DNA of 64,000 nucleotides from Mesorhizobium qingshengii (GTDB taxonomy: Bacteria; Pseudomonadota; Alphaproteobacteria; Rhizobiales; Rhizobiaceae): NCBI RefSeq assembly GCF_027563465.1, contig NZ_JAPFQA010000004.1:248001-312000 (forward strand). The letters run 5' to 3'. The notes under the pieces were generated by a model. That model made no database searches and was not told the origin of the DNA. It saw only the letters and a program-made list of their open reading frames with translations. Of the stretch, positions 62,834-64,000 are shown piece after piece (position 1 is the first letter of the stretch; the number at the start of each line of letters is the position of its first letter). The position numbers and the translations under genes were made by a program.

Positions 62834-64000
62834 ATGGGTACAGGGCCAGATTTCCAAGGCGATTTCGATATCACCCGCTTCGAGCCGGCCGGTCCAGTCT
62901 GCAAGGCCTTCATCGAGAGCAACGGCCCCTTCGACTTCATTCGAGGGCCATGGGGTAGCGGCAAGACCGTCTCGGCCGTGTTCAAGATCGCGCAGAAGGC
63001 CGGCACGCTGTTTCCGGTCTGCAAGGATGGCAAGATCAACGTCCGCTGCGCCGCCGTGCGCGAAACCTACCGCGAACTGGCCAAGACCGCGCTGCCGACC
63101 TGGCTGCGCTTCTTCCCGAAATACGGCCCGTACACGGCGAAGGAAAAGGATGCCTATTCCGGCGGGCAGGACAGGCCGGTCAACCACATCCTCGAATGGA
63201 ACGTGCTGCGGCAATGGCCGCAGGGCTGGAAAGAAACGACCGTGCGGCTGGAAATGCAGTTCGGCGCGATCGGTTCGGAAAACCTCGAAAGCTTCTTCAA
63301 GGGCTACGAAATCTCCTATGGCTGGCTCAACGAGTGCGACACCATGCACGAGGACGTGCCGGGCCTGCTGTTCGGGCGAACCGGGCGCTATCCGCCGCGC
63401 GACACGATCATGGAGTGGGAGGGCGAACGGCTCGGCTATGAGACCGACCCCGACACCGGCCAGAAGGTCATCAAGATCCCGCGCATGGTATTCGGCGACT
63501 TCAACCCGCCCGACGAAGTAAACTGGACCTACAAGCGCGAGATCGAGGAGCCGGAAAAGTGGCCGGGCTATAACTTTTTTGCGCAGCCGTCAGGGCTGGC
63601 GGCCAATGCCGAGAACCGCAAGCGCAAGACCAGGGCGGATTACGAGGCCGAGGAACGCGGCTTTGGCGGCCCGAAGGCGGCCGACAGCATCCGCAACGTG
63701 CACGGCAAGTACGCGCCCAAGAAAGTCGGCACGATCATCTACGACACGTTCGACCTGGCCGTGCACCGCTCGCCGGAATTGCTCGAACCGATACCGGGCT
63801 TGCCGATATCGCTGGGCTTCGACGGCGGCGGCCGACCGGCGCTGGCGCTCGGCCAGTTCCTACCGGACGGCCGGCTGCGGGCGTTGCGCGAGATCGTCTC
63901 GCAGCCCGATGTGGTGACCGGCGCGACGCGCTTCGCCACCTACTGCGTCGAGCTGCTGCTCGGGGATTTCAAGGGCTATCGCATCGAGGGCGCATATGGC
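62834..64000 (+). CDS. Phage terminase large subunit (3' end outside window)
   Basis: 389 codons visible, open to the end of the window. Packaging motor and nuclease. Walker A is GPWGSGKTVSAVFKI (around residues 38-45), followed by the adenine-motif-like RCAAVRETYRELAKTALPTW and Walker B-like EISYGWLNECDTM. The C-terminal nuclease domain begins at LPISLGFDGGGRPALALGQF, whose Asp is the first metal ligand of the RuvC-like site. It starts the late, structural part of the prophage. Confidence 0.9.
   Translation, partial: MGTGPDFQGDFDITRFEPAGPVCKAFIESNGPFDFIRGPWGSGKTVSAVFKIAQKAGTLFPVCKDGKINVRCAAVRETYRELAKTALPTWLRFFPKYGPYTAKEKDAYSGGQDRPVNHILEWNVLRQWPQGWKETTVRLEMQFGAIGSENLESFFKGYEISYGWLNECDTMHEDVPGLLFGRTGRYPPRDTIMEWEGERLGYETDPDTGQKVIKIPRMVFGDFNPPDEVNWTYKREIEEPEKWPGYNFFAQPSGLAANAENRKRKTRADYEAEERGFGGPKAADSIRNVHGKYAPKKVGTIIYDTFDLAVHRSPELLEPIPGLPISLGFDGGGRPALALGQFLPDGRLRALREIVSQPDVVTGATRFATYCVELLLGDFKGYRIEGAYG

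Larger units (their letters stand above)
47615..64000. mobile_element. Prophage integrated at tRNA-Lys, left part; continues past window end
   Basis: Begins at the 3' half of tRNA-Lys. A tyrosine integrase gene follows and points toward the tRNA. Next come a repressor with divergent Cro-like gene and paired operators, replication and methylation genes, then terminase genes in lambda-like order. The right end, attR and structural genes are beyond 64000. Whether it is intact cannot be judged; every gene seen in this part has an open frame. Confidence 0.9.

Overview
The window looks like the chromosome of a Mesorhizobium-like member of the Rhizobiales (Alphaproteobacteria). Codon use is GC-rich. 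The urea ABC genes, the seven-gene glycerol ABC cluster, a GapR-like protein, BA14K and MarC-family proteins, alphaproteobacterial SOS boxes (GAAC-N7-GAAC) and short palindromic intergenic repeats all point the same way. The species assignment is inference; no 16S gene is present.

Layout. 1-4318: end of a urea uptake operon (urtB partial, urtC, urtD, urtE). 4.5-8.1 kb: a small conserved protein, a membrane diguanylate cyclase, a DUF72 protein, a methyltransferase-like protein and a GNAT enzyme. 8.1-14.4 kb: uvrA and ssb, each with a recognisable LexA box, flanking a second-type ClpP, an ArsR/SRPBCC pair and a small secreted protein. 14.4-20.3 kb: a DUF2306 protein, an OsmC gene broken by one in-frame stop, MarC, VOC, an AraC regulator, a ParB/Srx-like protein and a SulP transporter. 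20.4-28.3 kb: housekeeping block gyrA, coaD, two cyclophilins, queA and tgt. 28.3-30.1 kb: an SDR lacking its catalytic lysine, a DUF4864 protein and a stand-alone Lrp ligand-binding domain. 30.4-34.5 kb: the four-gene Anbu cluster (circularly permuted ATP-grasp, alpha-E, transglutaminase, Anbu protease), whose biological role is still poorly understood. A PLP decarboxylase follows.

36.0-46.3 kb is the glycerol regulon: glpR, then glpD-glpS-glpT-glpP-glpQ-glpU-glpV-glpK. These provide regulated uptake through an ABC transporter, phosphorylation (GlpK) and oxidation (GlpD).

A tRNA-Lys(UUU) gene at 47574-47649 marks the left edge of a prophage that continues past the end of the window. Its layout is lambda-like. 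A leftward operon (HTH protein, small proteins, integrase) and a rightward, tightly coupled early operon run away from a repressor gene. The rightward operon encodes a Cro-like protein, DNA-binding proteins, a GapR-like protein, two methyltransferases, a Toprim primase, a Gp49-like protein and a helicase. Two promoters facing left and right carry the same palindromic operator inside a 17-bp spacer. After a 0.66 kb gene-poor region with a cluster of GGTTACC/GGTAACC sites come a probable small terminase and the large terminase, which runs off the end.

The best candidates for new biology are the phage switch with its apparently non-cleavable repressor and nearby 60-bp tandem repeat, the GGTTACC cluster in front of the terminase genes, the Anbu cluster, and several enzymes missing textbook catalytic or metal-binding residues (SDR, Tgt).
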